Shown: piece by piece, positions 37,072-48,292 of the stretch
How the letters are laid out: each line of letters opens with the position of its first letter
Numbering within the stretch: position 1 is the first letter of the stretch
Assembly: GCA_007693555.1 (NCBI GenBank)
Contig: REDJ01000215.1
Location: 1-58,450, forward strand
Length of the DNA stretch: 58,450 nt
Direction of reading: 5' to 3'
From: Bacteroidota bacterium
GTDB taxonomy: Bacteria > Bacteroidota > Bacteroidia > Bacteroidales > UBA7960
Notes under the pieces: model-generated
What the model was told of the DNA's origin: nothing
Databases searched by the model: none
The model's input: the letters and a program-made list of their open reading frames with translations, nothing else
Position numbers and translations under genes: made by a program

Positions 37072-37628
37072 TGAACTATACACCAAGACTTAAGAGTAAA
37101 TATGAGAAGGAAATTGTTCCTGCTCTTACTTCCGAATTCAGCTATAAGAATCCGATGGAAGTACCTAAAATGGTAAAAATCTGCCTCAATCAGGGTTTAG
37201 GTATTGCCATTACCGATAAAAAGATCATTGATACTGCTATTGAAGAGATGACTTTGATTGCAGGTCAAAGAGCTGTACAGACCAAGTCAAAAAAGGACAT
37301 TTCAAACTTTAAACTTCGCCGTGGAATGCCCATCGGAGCTCGTGTTACATTACGCGGAACCAAGATGTATGAATTTCTCGACAGGCTTGTTGCTGTTTCT
37401 TTACCACGTATCCGTGACTTCAGAGGTATTAATGAAAAAGGTTTTGATGGCCGTGGAAACTTTACATTAGGTGTGCCTGAACAGATCATCTTCCCCGAAA
37501 TCAATATTGACAAAATCAATAAGATCATGGGTATGGACATCACTTTTGTAACCACTGCAAAAACTGATAAAGAAGCCTATGCTTTGCTTCGTGAATTCGG
37601 AGTTCCATTTAAAAATATTAAAAGATAA
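37071..37628 (+). CDS. rplE: 50S ribosomal protein L5
   Basis: 185-aa 5S rRNA-binding protein that contacts P-site t[18 protein letters not shown] and [16 protein letters not shown] are signatures. Standard length. Confidence 0.99.
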   Translation: MNYTPRLKSKYEKEIVPALTSEFSYKNPMEVPKMVKICLNQGLGIAITDKKIIDTAIEEMTLIAGQRAVQTKSKKDISNFKLRRGMPIGARVTLRGTKMYEFLDRLVAVSLPRIRDFRGINEKGFDGRGNFTLGVPEQIIFPEINIDKINKIMGMDITFVTTAKTDKEAYALLREFGVPFKNIKR

Positions 37629-37639
37629 AACTTTCCGAT

Positions 37640-37909
37640 ATGGCAAAAGAATCAATGAAAGCTAGAGAAAGAAAAAGAGAAAGGCTCGTTGCTAAATATG
37701 CAAAGAAGCGTGCTGAACTCAAAGCTCAGGGAGATTATGAGGGGCTTCAAAAGTTACCCAAAAATGCTTCTCCCGTGAGATTACATAACAGATGTAAACT
37801 GACAGGCAGACCCAAAGGTTACATGCGTCAGTTTGGAATTTCCCGTATCAATTTCAGGGAAATGGCTAGCAACGGGTTAATTCCCGGAGTAACAAAAGCC
37901 AGTTGGTAG
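37640..37909 (+). CDS. rpsN: 30S ribosomal protein S14 (zinc-free type)
   Basis: 89-aa S14. The CxxC-x(n)-CxxC zinc site of short S14 is absent; only one Cys is seen, in [10 protein letters not shown]. This is the long C-minus form, suited to zinc limitation. [16 protein letters not shown] starts it. Confidence 0.98.
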   Translation: MAKESMKARERKRERLVAKYAKKRAELKAQGDYEGLQKLPKNASPVRLHNRCKLTGRPKGYMRQFGISRINFREMASNGLIPGVTKASW

Positions 37910-37936
37910 AATCATAAACTTTTATTAAAACTTAAA

Positions 37937-38335
37937 ATGACAACTGATCCAATTGCAGATTACCTTACAAGAATAAGGAATGCCGTGAAGGCCAATCACA
38001 GGATTGTAGAAATTCCTGCATCGAATCTCAAGAAGGGGATCACCAAAATTCTTTTTGAGAAAGGGTATATCCTGAATTACAAGTTTGAAGAGAATGATAA
38101 AAGTGGCATTATCAAAATTGCCCTTAAATATCATCCTTCAACAAAAATCCCTGCTATCAACAGTTTAGAAAGAATCAGCAGGCCTGGTTTAAGAAAGTAC
38201 TGCAATCACAGTGACTTACCCAGGGTATTGAATGGTTTAGGTATTGCCATAATTTCTACATCCAAAGGTTTAATTACCGACAAAGAAGCCCGTAAAGAGG
38301 GTGTTGGCGGTGAAGTAATTTGTTACGTAAGCTAA
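37937..38335 (+). CDS. rpsH: 30S ribosomal protein S8
   Basis: 132-aa central-domain organiser of 16S r[19 protein letters not shown] starts it and [22 protein letters not shown] ends the C-terminal domain. In E. coli S8 represses the spc operon near rplE; no equivalent site was recognised here. Confidence 0.99.
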   Translation: MTTDPIADYLTRIRNAVKANHRIVEIPASNLKKGITKILFEKGYILNYKFEENDKSGIIKIALKYHPSTKIPAINSLERISRPGLRKYCNHSDLPRVLNGLGIAIISTSKGLITDKEARKEGVGGEVICYVS

Positions 38336-38348
38336 AAGGAGAGAAATT

Positions 38349-38906
38349 ATGTCAAGAATTGGAAAACAACCCATTACCATCCCTTCGGGAGTAACAGTTA
38401 ATGTAAACGATAATAACATCGTTACTGTTAAAGGTCCCAAAGGTGAATTACAGCAAGAACTCAAAGGTGACATCACTATTAAAATAGAAGATGGAACCTT
38501 GCATGTGGAGCGTCCTTCAGAACAAAAAAAGCACAAAGCTTTACACGGGCTCTATCGTTCTCTTATAAATAATATGATTGTAGGAGTTTCAGATGGATAT
38601 AAAATTGTTCAGGAACTTGTAGGTGTTGGATATAAAGCATCCAATCAGGGACAACTCCTTGAGTTGGGCCTTGGATATTCACATAACATTTTTATTGAAC
38701 TTCCTAAAGAAGTGAAAGTTGAAACAGTTACTGAAAGAGGTAAAAGTCCGCTGATTATATTAGAATCACATGATAAGCAGCTTATTGGCCAGGTGGCGGC
38801 AAAAATCAGGTCGCTCCGTAAGCCTGAGCCTTACAAAGGAAAAGGTATCAGATTCCAGGGTGAAGTTATCCGCAGAAAAGCAGGGAAATCAGCTGCCGCT
38901 AAGTAA
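38349..38906 (+). CDS. rplF: 50S ribosomal protein L6
   Basis: 185-aa two-domain protein near the factor-binding site. MSRIGKQPITIPSGV starts it; the second domain ends in PEPYKGKGIRFQGEVIRRKAGK, a family signature. Confidence 0.99.
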   Translation: MSRIGKQPITIPSGVTVNVNDNNIVTVKGPKGELQQELKGDITIKIEDGTLHVERPSEQKKHKALHGLYRSLINNMIVGVSDGYKIVQELVGVGYKASNQGQLLELGLGYSHNIFIELPKEVKVETVTERGKSPLIILESHDKQLIGQVAAKIRSLRKPEPYKGKGIRFQGEVIRRKAGKSAAAK

Positions 38907-38942
38907 TATATAAATATTTAAATCATCTAAATCATCGGATAG

Positions 38943-39302
38943 ATGGCAACTAAAAGTAAAATTAGCAGAAGAGTTAAAATAAAGTACCGGGTGCGCAAAA
39001 GAGTTATTGGCTCTGACCTTAAACCGAGGCTATCGGTTTTCAGAAGCAATAAACAGATTTATGCCCAATTGATCAATGACGATAAGGGTGTAACTCTTGC
39101 ATCTGCATCAAGCCGCGAAAAAGATTTTGCAGAAAAGAAAGGTACTAAAACAGAAACCGCAAAAGAAGTAGGCAAGCGTATTGCTGAAAAAGCTAAAGAA
39201 GCAGGTATCGAAACGGTTATTTTCGATCGTAATGGTTATTTGTATCACGGTAGAGTTAAATCTTTGGCAGAAGGTGCCAGGGAAGGAGGCTTAAAATTCT
39301 AA
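38943..39302 (+). CDS. rplR: 50S ribosomal protein L18
   Basis: 119-aa 5S rRNA-binding protein with a basic N-terminus ([13 protein letters not shown]) and the core [17 protein letters not shown]. It ends in the universal GREGGLKF-like tail. Confidence 0.98.
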   Translation: MATKSKISRRVKIKYRVRKRVIGSDLKPRLSVFRSNKQIYAQLINDDKGVTLASASSREKDFAEKKGTKTETAKEVGKRIAEKAKEAGIETVIFDRNGYLYHGRVKSLAEGAREGGLKF

Positions 39303-39306
39303 GACT

Positions 39307-39825
39307 ATGACAAACGTAAACGTAAAAAAAGTAAAATCCAGCGAAATTGAATTTAAAGACAGACTGGTAAGCATCCAGCGGGTTACAAAGGTGACCAAAG
39401 GAGGTAGAACTTTCAGCTTTTCTGCAATTGTTGTAGTCGGAAATGAAAATGGTGTTGTGGGTTATGGCCTTGGTAAAGCCAAAGAAGTAACTACTGCTAT
39501 TAGTAAAGGAATAGATGATGCGAAAAAACATCTAATAAAGGTTCCTGTTCACAAAGGAACAATACCTCATGCACAGGATGGGAAATACAGCGGAGCCCAG
39601 GTTTTGATAAGACCGGCTGCTCACGGAACGGGTGTTATTGCTGGTGGCGCTATGCGTGCAGTACTCGAAAGTGTAGGAATTACTGATGTATTGGCCAAAT
39701 CAAAAGGTTCTTCAAACCCTCACAGTGTCGTAAAAGCCACCATTGATGCTTTGACTAAATTAAGAGACCCTTTTACTGTTGCTCAGCAAAGAGGTATATC
39801 TGTTGAAAAGGTTTTCAATGGTTAA
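39307..39825 (+). CDS. rpsE: 30S ribosomal protein S5
   Basis: 172-aa protein at the mRNA entry and decoding region. The double-stranded-RNA-binding-like N-terminal domain has [16 protein letters not shown] and the C-terminal domain has [17 protein letters not shown]. It is 4 bp after rplR. A stable hairpin lies just after its stop codon. Confidence 0.99.
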   Translation: MTNVNVKKVKSSEIEFKDRLVSIQRVTKVTKGGRTFSFSAIVVVGNENGVVGYGLGKAKEVTTAISKGIDDAKKHLIKVPVHKGTIPHAQDGKYSGAQVLIRPAAHGTGVIAGGAMRAVLESVGITDVLAKSKGSSNPHSVVKATIDALTKLRDPFTVAQQRGISVEKVFNG

Positions 39826-39829
39826 ATTG

Positions 39830-39859
39830 CTTAATCTGTTAGAGATTTCTCTGATTAAG
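39830..39859 (+). promoter_or_regulatory. Hairpin between rpsE and rpmD
   Basis: CTTAATC (39830-39836) pairs with GATTAAG (39853-39859), and within it AGAG pairs with CTCT around a 4-base loop, with a 4-base bulge on the 5' side. No T run follows. It may be an RNA processing or regulatory site. Confidence 0.4.
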
Positions 39860-39929
39860 AATACTTTAATTATTGAAGCTTATATTAAAATATCACACTC
39901 TTTTTGAGTTTCTAAATACGATACTAATA

Positions 39930-40115
39930 ATGAAAAAATATAAAATATCACAAGTACGCAGCTCAATTGGACGTCCGGAGAAACAGAAAAGGACACTCAA
40001 GGCTCTTGGATTACGGAAACTTCATAATCCTGTTACACTTGATGGTTCACCACAGGTTTTGGGGATGATTGCCAAGGTAAGACACCTATTAGAGGTTGAA
40101 GAAGTAAAAGCTTAG
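39930..40115 (+). CDS. rpmD: 50S ribosomal protein L30
   Basis: 61-aa small ribosomal protein ([16 protein letters not shown]). The ATG at 39930 is chosen because the 19 codons upstream in frame are hydrophobic and unlike L30. Presence of rpmD is lineage-dependent among bacteria. Confidence 0.97.
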   Translation: MKKYKISQVRSSIGRPEKQKRTLKALGLRKLHNPVTLDGSPQVLGMIAKVRHLLEVEEVKA

Positions 40116-40151
40116 TTTATAAGGTAATAATTTTAAATTTGTATATACAAA

Positions 40152-40598
40152 ATGGATTTAAGTAGTTTAAAACCAGCTAAAGGTTCGGTAAAATCCAGGA
40201 AAAGGATTGGAAGAGGTCAGGGTTCAGGACGTGGTGGAACATCCACAAGAGGGCATAAAGGTGCTAAGTCAAGATCTGGTTATAGCAGAAAAGCAGGTTT
40301 TGAAGGTGGACAGATGCCTCTTTCAAGAAGGTTGCCCAAATACGGGTTTAATAATCCCAATCGCAAAGAGTATGTTGCAGTTAATCTCGATAAGATTCAG
40401 CAATTAGTTGACAATAAGGGTGTAACGGTAATTGACACTGCAGTATTGGCAGAAAATGGCCTTGCATCATCATCAGATTTGATAAAAATCCTGGGCAGGG
40501 GCGAACTTAATGCCAAGATTGAAATAACTGCACATAAATTTTCCGCCACGGCAGTAAAAGCTATCGAAGCCAAAGGAGGTAAAATAAACACTATATAA
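40152..40598 (+). CDS. rplO: 50S ribosomal protein L15
   Basis: 148-aa late-assembly protein with a long Gly/Arg-rich N-terminal extension (GRGQGSGRGGTSTRGHKGAKSR) and a globular C-terminal domain. It is 9 bp upstream of secY, the usual gene order. Confidence 0.98.
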   Translation: MDLSSLKPAKGSVKSRKRIGRGQGSGRGGTSTRGHKGAKSRSGYSRKAGFEGGQMPLSRRLPKYGFNNPNRKEYVAVNLDKIQQLVDNKGVTVIDTAVLAENGLASSSDLIKILGRGELNAKIEITAHKFSATAVKAIEAKGGKINTI

Positions 40599-40607
40599 AA
40601 GCACATA

Positions 40608-41978
40608 ATGAAACGATTTATCCAGACTCTGCAAAATATTTACAGGATCGAAGATCTTAGGGTTCGAATCATTAATACCTTAGGTATAATACTGATATAT
40701 CGACTGGGCTCATATGTTGTACTTCCCGGGGTAGACCCCCATCAGCTTGATGCTTTGCAGGCTCAGGCATCTGAAGGTTTGCTGGGATTGCTCAATATGT
40801 TTTCAGGAGGTGCATTTTCCAATGCTTCTATTTTTGCACTCGGAATTATGCCATATATCAGTGCTTCGATTGTAGTTCAGCTTTTGGGAGTTGCTGTTCC
40901 CTATTTTCAGAAATTACAGAAAGAGGGAGAAAGTGGAAGAAAAAAGATAAATCAGATTACAAGATACCTCACAGTAATTATTACAGGTGCTCAGGCTCCG
41001 GCCTACCTGGCCAATTTGGCTAACCAACTTCCAAGGGCGGCCATTACACCTTTTGATGGTGATCCCGGAGCCTCCATGACATTCTTTATCGTTTCTTCAG
41101 TTGTTATTCTGATTGCAGGAACCATGTTTGTTATGTGGTTGGGTGAGCGAATTACTGATAAAGGCATAGGAAACGGAATTTCCCTGATTATCATGGTAGG
41201 TATTATTGCAAGTCTGCCTTTTGCTTTGGCTGCCGAATTTGTCGCACGAGTTGAGGAAACCGGTGGAGGAGGTCTTGTAATTTTCCTTGTTGAATTGGTT
41301 ATATTGATGGGTATAGTTGTTCTTGCTATTATGCTGGTACAGGGAACACGACGTATACCTGTGCAGTTTGCCAAAAGAATAGTTGGTAACAAGCAATATG
41401 GTGGTGTAAGGCAATATATTCCTCTTAAAGTAAATGCGGCTGGGGTAATGCCAATCATTTTTGCCCAGGCAATCATGTTTATTCCCATTACTTTTGCAGG
41501 ATTTACCGACTCAGAAGCCCTTACAGGATTTACGGCTGCATTCTCCAATTACCTGGGTTTCTGGTATAATTTTACTTTTGCTATTCTGATTATACTTTTT
41601 ACTTATTTCTATACAGCCATTACTGTTAATCCTAACCAGATGGCAGAGGATATGAAGAAAAACGGGGGTTTTATTCCTGGTGTGAAACCAGGGAAAAGAA
41701 CAGCTGAGTTTATTGATAATGTGATGTCGAAGATTACTTTACCTGGCTCCATGTTTCTTGCTTTTGTGGCAGTCATGCCTGCAATTGTGAGTCTAATGGG
41801 TGTTACCGGGCAGTTTGCACAATTTTTCGGAGGCACTTCATTATTGATTATGGTGGGTGTTGTTCTGGATACGTTACAGCAAATAGAAAGCCACTTGTTG
41901 ATGCGTCATTATGATGGTTTGACCAAATCAGGCCGTATCAAAGGACGGGCTTCAGGTATGATGGGGATGGCAGGCTAA
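40608..41978 (+). CDS. secY: Protein translocase subunit SecY
   Basis: 456-aa central channel of the Sec translocon in the inner membrane, exporting and inserting proteins with SecE, SecG and SecA. About ten transmembrane helices can be placed. The plug region after the first helix (LNMFSGGAFSNASIFALGIMP) and the cytosolic loops with NQMAEDMKKNGGFIPGVKPG are diagnostic. secE is not in the window. Confidence 0.98.
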   Translation: MKRFIQTLQNIYRIEDLRVRIINTLGIILIYRLGSYVVLPGVDPHQLDALQAQASEGLLGLLNMFSGGAFSNASIFALGIMPYISASIVVQLLGVAVPYFQKLQKEGESGRKKINQITRYLTVIITGAQAPAYLANLANQLPRAAITPFDGDPGASMTFFIVSSVVILIAGTMFVMWLGERITDKGIGNGISLIIMVGIIASLPFALAAEFVARVEETGGGGLVIFLVELVILMGIVVLAIMLVQGTRRIPVQFAKRIVGNKQYGGVRQYIPLKVNAAGVMPIIFAQAIMFIPITFAGFTDSEALTGFTAAFSNYLGFWYNFTFAILIILFTYFYTAITVNPNQMAEDMKKNGGFIPGVKPGKRTAEFIDNVMSKITLPGSMFLAFVAVMPAIVSLMGVTGQFAQFFGGTSLLIMVGVVLDTLQQIESHLLMRHYDGLTKSGRIKGRASGMMGMAG

Positions 41979-41992
41979 AGTATTTTAACTTT

Positions 41993-42793
41993 ATGATAGA
42001 ATATAAGTCAGAAAGTGAAATTGAATTAATACGCGAGAGTTCTTTGCTTGTTGCAAAAACCTTAGGTGAGGTTGCTAAAAATATCCGGCCGGGAATAAAA
42101 ACCATAGAACTGGACAGAATTGCTGAAGAGTTCATCAGAGATAATGGTGCAGTTCCTGGATTTAAAGGGTATCAGGGTTTTTCAGGTACTTTGTGTATTT
42201 CACCCAATGAACAGGTCGTTCACGGTATTCCTTCAGAAAGGGAATTGAAAGACGGCGAAATTGTATCAATTGATTGTGGTGTGCTGAAAAACGGTTTTTA
42301 CGGTGACTGTGCCTATACGTTTGCCATTGGTAAAATTGATGAATCTGTCAGGCGGTTGTTAAAAGTTACCTATGAATGTCTTTGGCTTGGAATTGATAAA
42401 GCAGTTGAAGGTAACACACTGGGAGATATATCATCCGTTATTCAGCAGCATGCGGAGGATGCCGGTTATGGCGTTGTACGCGAACTTGTAGGGCATGGAT
42501 TGGGCAGAAATCTTCACGAGCCACCTGAAGTTCCGAATTTTGGCAAAAAAGGTAAAGGGTTAACCCTTCGTCATGGTCTTGTAATAGCAATTGAGCCTAT
42601 GATAAACCTTGGTAAAAGGTTTGTAGTACAGGAAAAAGATGGTTGGACTATCAGAACAACAGATAGGAAACCTTCGGCACACTATGAACATACGGTAGCT
42701 GTAAAAAAAGGTAAAGCTGATGTTCTGTCTTCTTTTTCATATATCGAAGAAGCACTCAAAAGAAATAAAAATAATAGTTTAATAATTAAGTAG
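41993..42793 (+). CDS. map: Methionine aminopeptidase, type I
   Basis: 266-aa dinuclear metalloenzyme that removes the initiator Met from nascent proteins. The metal site can be followed: SIDCGV and GDCAYTF (two Asp), GHGLGRNLHE (His), IEPMINLG (Glu) and YEHTVAV (Glu). No N-terminal zinc-finger extension. It lies between secY and infA without an adk gene. Confidence 0.98.
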   Translation: MIEYKSESEIELIRESSLLVAKTLGEVAKNIRPGIKTIELDRIAEEFIRDNGAVPGFKGYQGFSGTLCISPNEQVVHGIPSERELKDGEIVSIDCGVLKNGFYGDCAYTFAIGKIDESVRRLLKVTYECLWLGIDKAVEGNTLGDISSVIQQHAEDAGYGVVRELVGHGLGRNLHEPPEVPNFGKKGKGLTLRHGLVIAIEPMINLGKRFVVQEKDGWTIRTTDRKPSAHYEHTVAVKKGKADVLSSFSYIEEALKRNKNNSLIIK

Positions 42794-42796
42794 AGT

Positions 42797-43015
42797 ATGG
42801 CAAAACAAGCATCTATACAACAAGACGGAACCGTTATAGAGTCTCTTGGGAACGCTATGTTTCGTGTGGAGCTTGAAAACGGTCACGTAATTACTGCTCA
42901 TATATCAGGCAAAATGCGTATGCATTACATTAAAATATTGCCTGGAGATAAAGTAAAAGTAGAGATGTCCCCATATGATTTAACCAAAGGCAGGATAACT
43001 TTCAGGTATAAGTAA
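42797..43015 (+). CDS. infA: Translation initiation factor IF-1
   Basis: 72-aa OB-fold factor that occupies the ribosomal A site during initiation. [27 protein letters not shown] carries the conserved core. Three bases after map. Confidence 0.98.
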   Translation: MAKQASIQQDGTVIESLGNAMFRVELENGHVITAHISGKMRMHYIKILPGDKVKVEMSPYDLTKGRITFRYK

Positions 43016-43048
43016 ATCAGGTTTTGTCAGAATAAAAAAAATAACGAA

Positions 43049-43165
43049 ATGAAAGTCAGAGCATCTGTTAAAAAAAGAAGTCCCGAGTGCAAAATAGTGC
43101 GCAGAAAGGGCAGAATATACGTAATAAATAAAAAGAACCCTAAGTTTAAGCAACGTCAGGGATAA
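43049..43165 (+). CDS. rpmJ: 50S ribosomal protein L36 (zinc-free type)
   Basis: 38-aa protein, start [15 protein letters not shown] and end KFKQRQG. The usual zinc ligands (three Cys and a His) are reduced to one Cys at 14, so this is the C-minus form. Short ribosomal gene between infA and rpsM. Confidence 0.97.
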   Translation: MKVRASVKKRSPECKIVRRKGRIYVINKKNPKFKQRQG

Positions 43166-43190
43166 ATTATTAAAATTTTAATTGAATCAT

Positions 43191-43568
43191 ATGGCACGTA
43201 TTGCAGGAATTGATATCCCCAAGAATAAGAGAGGCGAAGTCGCCCTGACTTATATTTACGGGATAGGTCGCAGTTCAGCTCAACAGATCCTGAATGAAGC
43301 CGGCGTTGATATCAATATCAAGGTTCAGGACTGGAATGATGATCAGATTACCTCTATTCGTAATATCATCAATGAAAATTACAAGGTAGAAGGTGGTTTA
43401 AGGTCAGAAGTTCAGATGAACATCAAAAGGCTCATGGATATCGGATCATACAGAGGTATCCGTCACAGGATTGGTTTGCCGTTGCGCGGGCAAAAAACCA
43501 AAAATAATGCCCGTACCCGTAAAGGCAAAAAGAAAACTGTTGCGAACAAGAAAAAGGCCACTAAATAA
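43191..43568 (+). CDS. rpsM: 30S ribosomal protein S13
   Basis: 125-aa head protein contacting P-site tRNA and the central protuberance. Start ATG 43191 ([12 protein letters not shown]) is chosen over the upstream TTG. The basic C-terminal tail ([15 protein letters not shown]) is intact. First gene of the alpha segment. Confidence 0.98.
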   Translation: MARIAGIDIPKNKRGEVALTYIYGIGRSSAQQILNEAGVDINIKVQDWNDDQITSIRNIINENYKVEGGLRSEVQMNIKRLMDIGSYRGIRHRIGLPLRGQKTKNNARTRKGKKKTVANKKKATK

Positions 43569-43582
43569 AATAATGTTTAAAG

Positions 43583-43618
43583 AAGCAGCGCATTATTTTA
43601 TGGCCGGTTTAGCTGCTT
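43583..43618 (+). promoter_or_regulatory. Hairpin between rpsM and rpsK
   Basis: AAGCAGC (43583-43589) pairs with GCTGCTT (43612-43618) across a 22-base loop, in a 77-bp gap. No T run. It could be a control or processing site in the alpha segment; the E. coli S4 site is upstream of rpsM instead. Confidence 0.35.
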
Positions 43619-43645
43619 GATCAGAGTAATATTTTAAAATAAATT

Positions 43646-44044
43646 ATGGCAAAGACAACTAGAGGCACGCGTAGTGCCAAAAAACGTGTTGTAAAAGTTG
43701 AACCTGTGGGTCAGGCGCACGTTTTTGCGTCGTTCAACAACATTATTATTTCACTTACCAATAACAGTGGTCAGGTAATTTCCTGGTCTTCTGCCGGCAA
43801 AATGGGTTTTAGAGGTTCTAAAAAGAATACCCCCTATGCAGCCCAACTGGCTGCAACGGATGCCGCTAAAACGGCTTATGATGCCGGTTTACGTAAGGTA
43901 AAAGTGTTTGTAAAAGGACCTGGCTCCGGACGGGAATCTGCAATCAGAACCATTCACTCTGCAGGCATAGAAGTTGTTGAAATTGTGGATGTTACTCCAT
44001 TACCCCATAATGGTTGCAGACCACCCAAAAGAAGAAGGGTATAA
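43646..44044 (+). CDS. rpsK: 30S ribosomal protein S11
   Basis: 132-aa platform protein near the Shine-Dalgarno helix. [25 protein letters not shown] and [13 protein letters not shown] are signatures. Standard length. Confidence 0.99.
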   Translation: MAKTTRGTRSAKKRVVKVEPVGQAHVFASFNNIIISLTNNSGQVISWSSAGKMGFRGSKKNTPYAAQLAATDAAKTAYDAGLRKVKVFVKGPGSGRESAIRTIHSAGIEVVEIVDVTPLPHNGCRPPKRRRV

Positions 44045-44091
44045 TAAAATTATCAGACATTTTTTAATTACAAAGATTATTCAAACATAAT

Positions 44092-44697
44092 ATGGCAAGA
44101 TACAGAGGACCCCAAACTAAAATTGCAAGAAAATTTGGTGATGCAATTTTCGGAGCCGATAAAGCATTTGAAAAGAAAAAGTATCCCCCGGGGATGCATG
44201 GAGCCAACAAAAGAAGGAAGAAACAATCAGAATACGGTATCCAGTTGCAGGAAAAACAGAAAGCCAAATATACCTATGGCTTACTTGAAAGACAATTTGC
44301 AAACCTTTTCAAAAAGGCAACAAGCAAAAAAGGGATCACCGGTGAAATCCTTCTTCAACTTCTTGAGGCACGTCTTGACAACGTGGTGTATCGTTTGGGT
44401 ATTGCCCCCAGCAGAAGAGCTGCAAGACAGCTTGTAGGGCACAGACATATAACCGTAAACGGCCAAGTAGTTAATATTCCTTCTTATACTTTACGCCCCG
44501 GAGACATTGTGGGCGTGAGAGAAAAATCCAAAAGTCTTGAGGCAATTACAGAATCCCTGAGTGGAAGAGTAAATGCATACTCATGGCTTGAATGGGATGG
44601 ACAAAAACTTGAAGGAAAATTCCTGAGTATGCCCGAAAGGGATATGATTCCTGAAAATATCAAGGAACAACTCATCGTGGAATTATACTCCAAGTAA
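44092..44697 (+). CDS. rpsD: 30S ribosomal protein S4
   Basis: 201-aa primary 16S-binding protein. It has an S4 domain ([23 protein letters not shown], about 93-115) and the N-terminal region; the Cys pattern of zinc-binding S4 is absent. Located between rpsK and rpoA as usual. Confidence 0.99.
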   Translation: MARYRGPQTKIARKFGDAIFGADKAFEKKKYPPGMHGANKRRKKQSEYGIQLQEKQKAKYTYGLLERQFANLFKKATSKKGITGEILLQLLEARLDNVVYRLGIAPSRRAARQLVGHRHITVNGQVVNIPSYTLRPGDIVGVREKSKSLEAITESLSGRVNAYSWLEWDGQKLEGKFLSMPERDMIPENIKEQLIVELYSK

Positions 44698-44740
44698 TAA
44701 TTAGAACCGAGTTTTTCGTATCATAAAAAACAAAAGATAA

Positions 44741-45733
44741 ATGGCAATATTAGCTTTTCAAAAACCGGATAAGGTTATCATGCTCGAATCAGACGGGAGC
44801 TATGGAAAATTTGAATTTCGTCCCCTGGAACCGGGCTATGGTATTACTGTTGGTAATGCATTGAGGAGAATTCTGTTATCATCTCTTGAAGGCTTTGCGA
44901 TCACCTCTTTAAGGATAGAAGGAGTAGAACATGAGTTTTCTACAATTAAAGGAGTTGTGGAAGACGTAACAGAAATGGTGCTAAACTTTAAGCAAATCAG
45001 ATTCAAGCAAAAGGTCGAGGAAGAAGATTCTGAAAAGGTAACCATCAACATTTCCGGACAAGAGGTTTTAAAAGCCGGAGATTTAAATAATTTTCTCTCA
45101 AACTTTCAGGTAATCAATACAGATGTGGTGCTATGCAATATGGAACCAGCTGTAAATCTAAATATTGAAATTACAATTGAGAAGGGCAGAGGATACGTAC
45201 CTGCTGAAGAGAATAAGCCTCTTAACCCGGTTATTGGTCAAATTTCAATTGACTCTATTTTTACTCCTGTTAAAAATGTAAAGTTTTTTGTAGAAAATTA
45301 CAGGGTAGAGCAAAAAACTGACTATGAGAAACTTGTTCTTGAGATAATGACCGATGGCTCTATAACTCCCAAAGATGCACTGAAAGAAGCAGCAAAAATC
45401 CTGATTTTCCACTTCATGCTCTTTTCTGATGAGAAAATCACTCTTGACACTGAGGAAAAAGCTTCAAGTGAAGAATTTGATGAAACTTCACTGCACATGA
45501 GACAATTACTCAAAACCAAACTCGTGGATCTGGATCTTAGTGTAAGGGCGTTAAATTGCCTTAAGGCTGCTGATGTGGAAACACTGGCCGACCTGGTATC
45601 TCTTAATAAACATGATTTGTTGAAATTCAGAAACTTCGGAAAGAAATCGTTAACCGAACTTGAGGAACTGATAAAGTCGAAAAACCTTAGTTTTGGAATG
45701 AATCTTTCAAAATACAAATTAGATAAGGATTAG
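44741..45733 (+). CDS. rpoA: RNA polymerase alpha subunit
   Basis: 330-aa scaffold of RNA polymerase. The N-terminal dimerisation domain spans about 1-235 ([20 protein letters not shown] near 30-49), followed by a flexible linker and a C-terminal domain (about 258-325) with the HhH fold that binds UP elements and activators ([22 protein letters not shown]). Confidence 0.99.
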   Translation: MAILAFQKPDKVIMLESDGSYGKFEFRPLEPGYGITVGNALRRILLSSLEGFAITSLRIEGVEHEFSTIKGVVEDVTEMVLNFKQIRFKQKVEEEDSEKVTINISGQEVLKAGDLNNFLSNFQVINTDVVLCNMEPAVNLNIEITIEKGRGYVPAEENKPLNPVIGQISIDSIFTPVKNVKFFVENYRVEQKTDYEKLVLEIMTDGSITPKDALKEAAKILIFHFMLFSDEKITLDTEEKASSEEFDETSLHMRQLLKTKLVDLDLSVRALNCLKAADVETLADLVSLNKHDLLKFRNFGKKSLTELEELIKSKNLSFGMNLSKYKLDKD

Positions 45734-45738
45734 TTGAA

Positions 45739-46674
45739 ATGAGACACAGAAAAAAAATAAATCATTTGGGAAGAAAGACACAGCACAGGAGTGCAATGCT
45801 CTCAAATATGGCTTCTTCCCTTATACTTAAAAAAAGGATTTTTACTACCGTTGCAAAGGCCAAAGCTTTAAGAGTATATGTAGAACCACTAATCACAAAG
45901 TCGAAAGAAGATTCTACACACTCGCGTCGTACTGTATTTGCTTATTTACAGAATAAACATGCTGTAAGTGAGCTTTTCAGGGAAGTTTCGCAAAAAGTGG
46001 CTGAAAGACCAGGTGGATATACCCGCATTTTAAAAACAGGTTTCAGGCAAGGTGATGCCGCAGAAATGTGCTTCATAGAATTGGTTGATTATAATACCAA
46101 TATGCTTAAAACTGATGAAGATCCTGCCAAAAGGACCCGCAGAAGTCGTCGGGGAAAGAAATCTTCTGACACTGCACCCGAGGTTGCTGCTCCCAAAACT
46201 GAAGAAAAACCGGTTGATGAGGTAACTGATGCAGCAGAAGAAACTCCGGAGGTTGAAGCTGCAGTTGAATCTCCGGCAGAAGTGGAAGAAACAACTGAGA
46301 CTACCGAAAAAGCAGAACAAGAGGAAGTAAAGGACGAAAAGCCCAAAAATGCTAAGGAAGAACCGGAAGCAAAAAAAGGAGAACCGGAAGCTAAATCAGA
46401 AGCACAACACGAGGCAGTGAAAGAAGAAAAGAAGGAAGAGCCCAAAGCTGAGAAAGAAGAACCGAAAGCTGAGAAAGAAGAGCCCAAGGCTGAAGCGAAA
46501 GAGGCAAAGGTTGAGAAAAAAGAAGAACAGGCTGATAAGAAAGAGACGAAGCCTGAAGCCGATAAAAAAACCGAAGCTGAGGAAACTGATAAAGAGCCTA
46601 AAGCTGAAAAAAAGGAAAAATCAGGCTCAGAGAAATCTGATGACAATCCTGATGAGACATCTGAGAAAAAATAA
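45739..46674 (+). CDS. rplQ: 50S ribosomal protein L17 with long charged tail
   Basis: 311-aa L17. Residues 1-122 are the normal L17 domain ([17 protein letters not shown] start). From about 123 on, a tail of nearly 190 residues is made almost only of Glu, Lys, Ala, Pro and Thr, strongly acidic with basic patches and likely disordered. It contains tandem PKAEKEE heptads. Many Bacteroidota L17 proteins have some tail, but this one is longer than the ribosomal domain itself. No stop or frameshift separates the two parts. Confidence 0.97.
   Translation: MRHRKKINHLGRKTQHRSAMLSNMASSLILKKRIFTTVAKAKALRVYVEPLITKSKEDSTHSRRTVFAYLQNKHAVSELFREVSQKVAERPGGYTRILKTGFRQGDAAEMCFIELVDYNTNMLKTDEDPAKRTRRSRRGKKSSDTAPEVAAPKTEEKPVDEVTDAAEETPEVEAAVESPAEVEETTETTEKAEQEEVKDEKPKNAKEEPEAKKGEPEAKSEAQHEAVKEEKKEEPKAEKEEPKAEKEEPKAEAKEAKVEKKEEQADKKETKPEADKKTEAEETDKEPKAEKKEKSGSEKSDDNPDETSEKK
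46441..46503 (+). repeat. Tandem 21-bp repeat in the rplQ tail
   Basis: Three head-to-tail copies of a 21-base unit encoding PKAEKEE (46441-46461, 46462-46482, and a diverged 46483-46503 encoding PKAEAKE). Slippage in such repeats would change tail length in frame. Confidence 0.8.
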
Positions 46675-46798
46675 GATAAGTAAACTTATCTTTCAGGCTT
46701 TCCCCGAAGATTGTTCCGCTTATAAAGAATGTGGATTATTCGGAACCAAATAAATGAAAATACAATGATTAAATCATGATTTCGGGAAAAATCACAAG

Positions 46799-46838
46799 GG
46801 GGATAAAGTTCACAAAACCTTTATCCCCTTTATTATTT
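46799..46838 (+). terminator. Terminator at the end of the ribosomal superoperon
   Basis: Perfect 10-bp inverted repeat GGGGATAAAG (46799-46808) / CTTTATCCCC (46819-46828) with a 10-base loop, then a T-rich stretch. It closes the rpsL-rplQ unit. Confidence 0.88.
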
Positions 46839-46903
46839 CTTTTGTTTAAAAATGCTTATTTTTTAAGGTCAATTGGAATCAAAGGATTAAAGTTTAACTA
46901 TAA

Positions 46904-48211
<1,308 letters not shown>

Positions 48212-48243
48212 TATTTCAAAAGTTTTTATAAACTTATAGAGAG

Positions 48244-48273
48244 GGGCGGTGTTAAAAGAATACCGCCCTTTTT
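48244..48273 (+). terminator. Terminator after eno
   Basis: GGGCGGT (48244-48250) / ACCGCCC (48262-48268), extended inward by TT/AA, followed by TTTTT. Strong GC stem. The next gene begins only about 20 bp beyond it. Confidence 0.9.
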
Positions 48274-48292
48274 CTACAATAATAATCTACCT

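Noticed and set aside
39873-39929. Longer version of L30 starting 19 codons upstream
   Set aside because: The extra residues are hydrophobic and unlike L30; ATG 39930 matches the family start.
41003-41548. 181-codon open frame antisense to secY
   Set aside because: Inside a certain gene, no family resemblance; a shadow.
46089-46646. 185-codon open frame antisense to rplQ
   Set aside because: Ser/Phe/Ala repeats are simply the reverse reading of the Lys/Glu repeat tail of L17.
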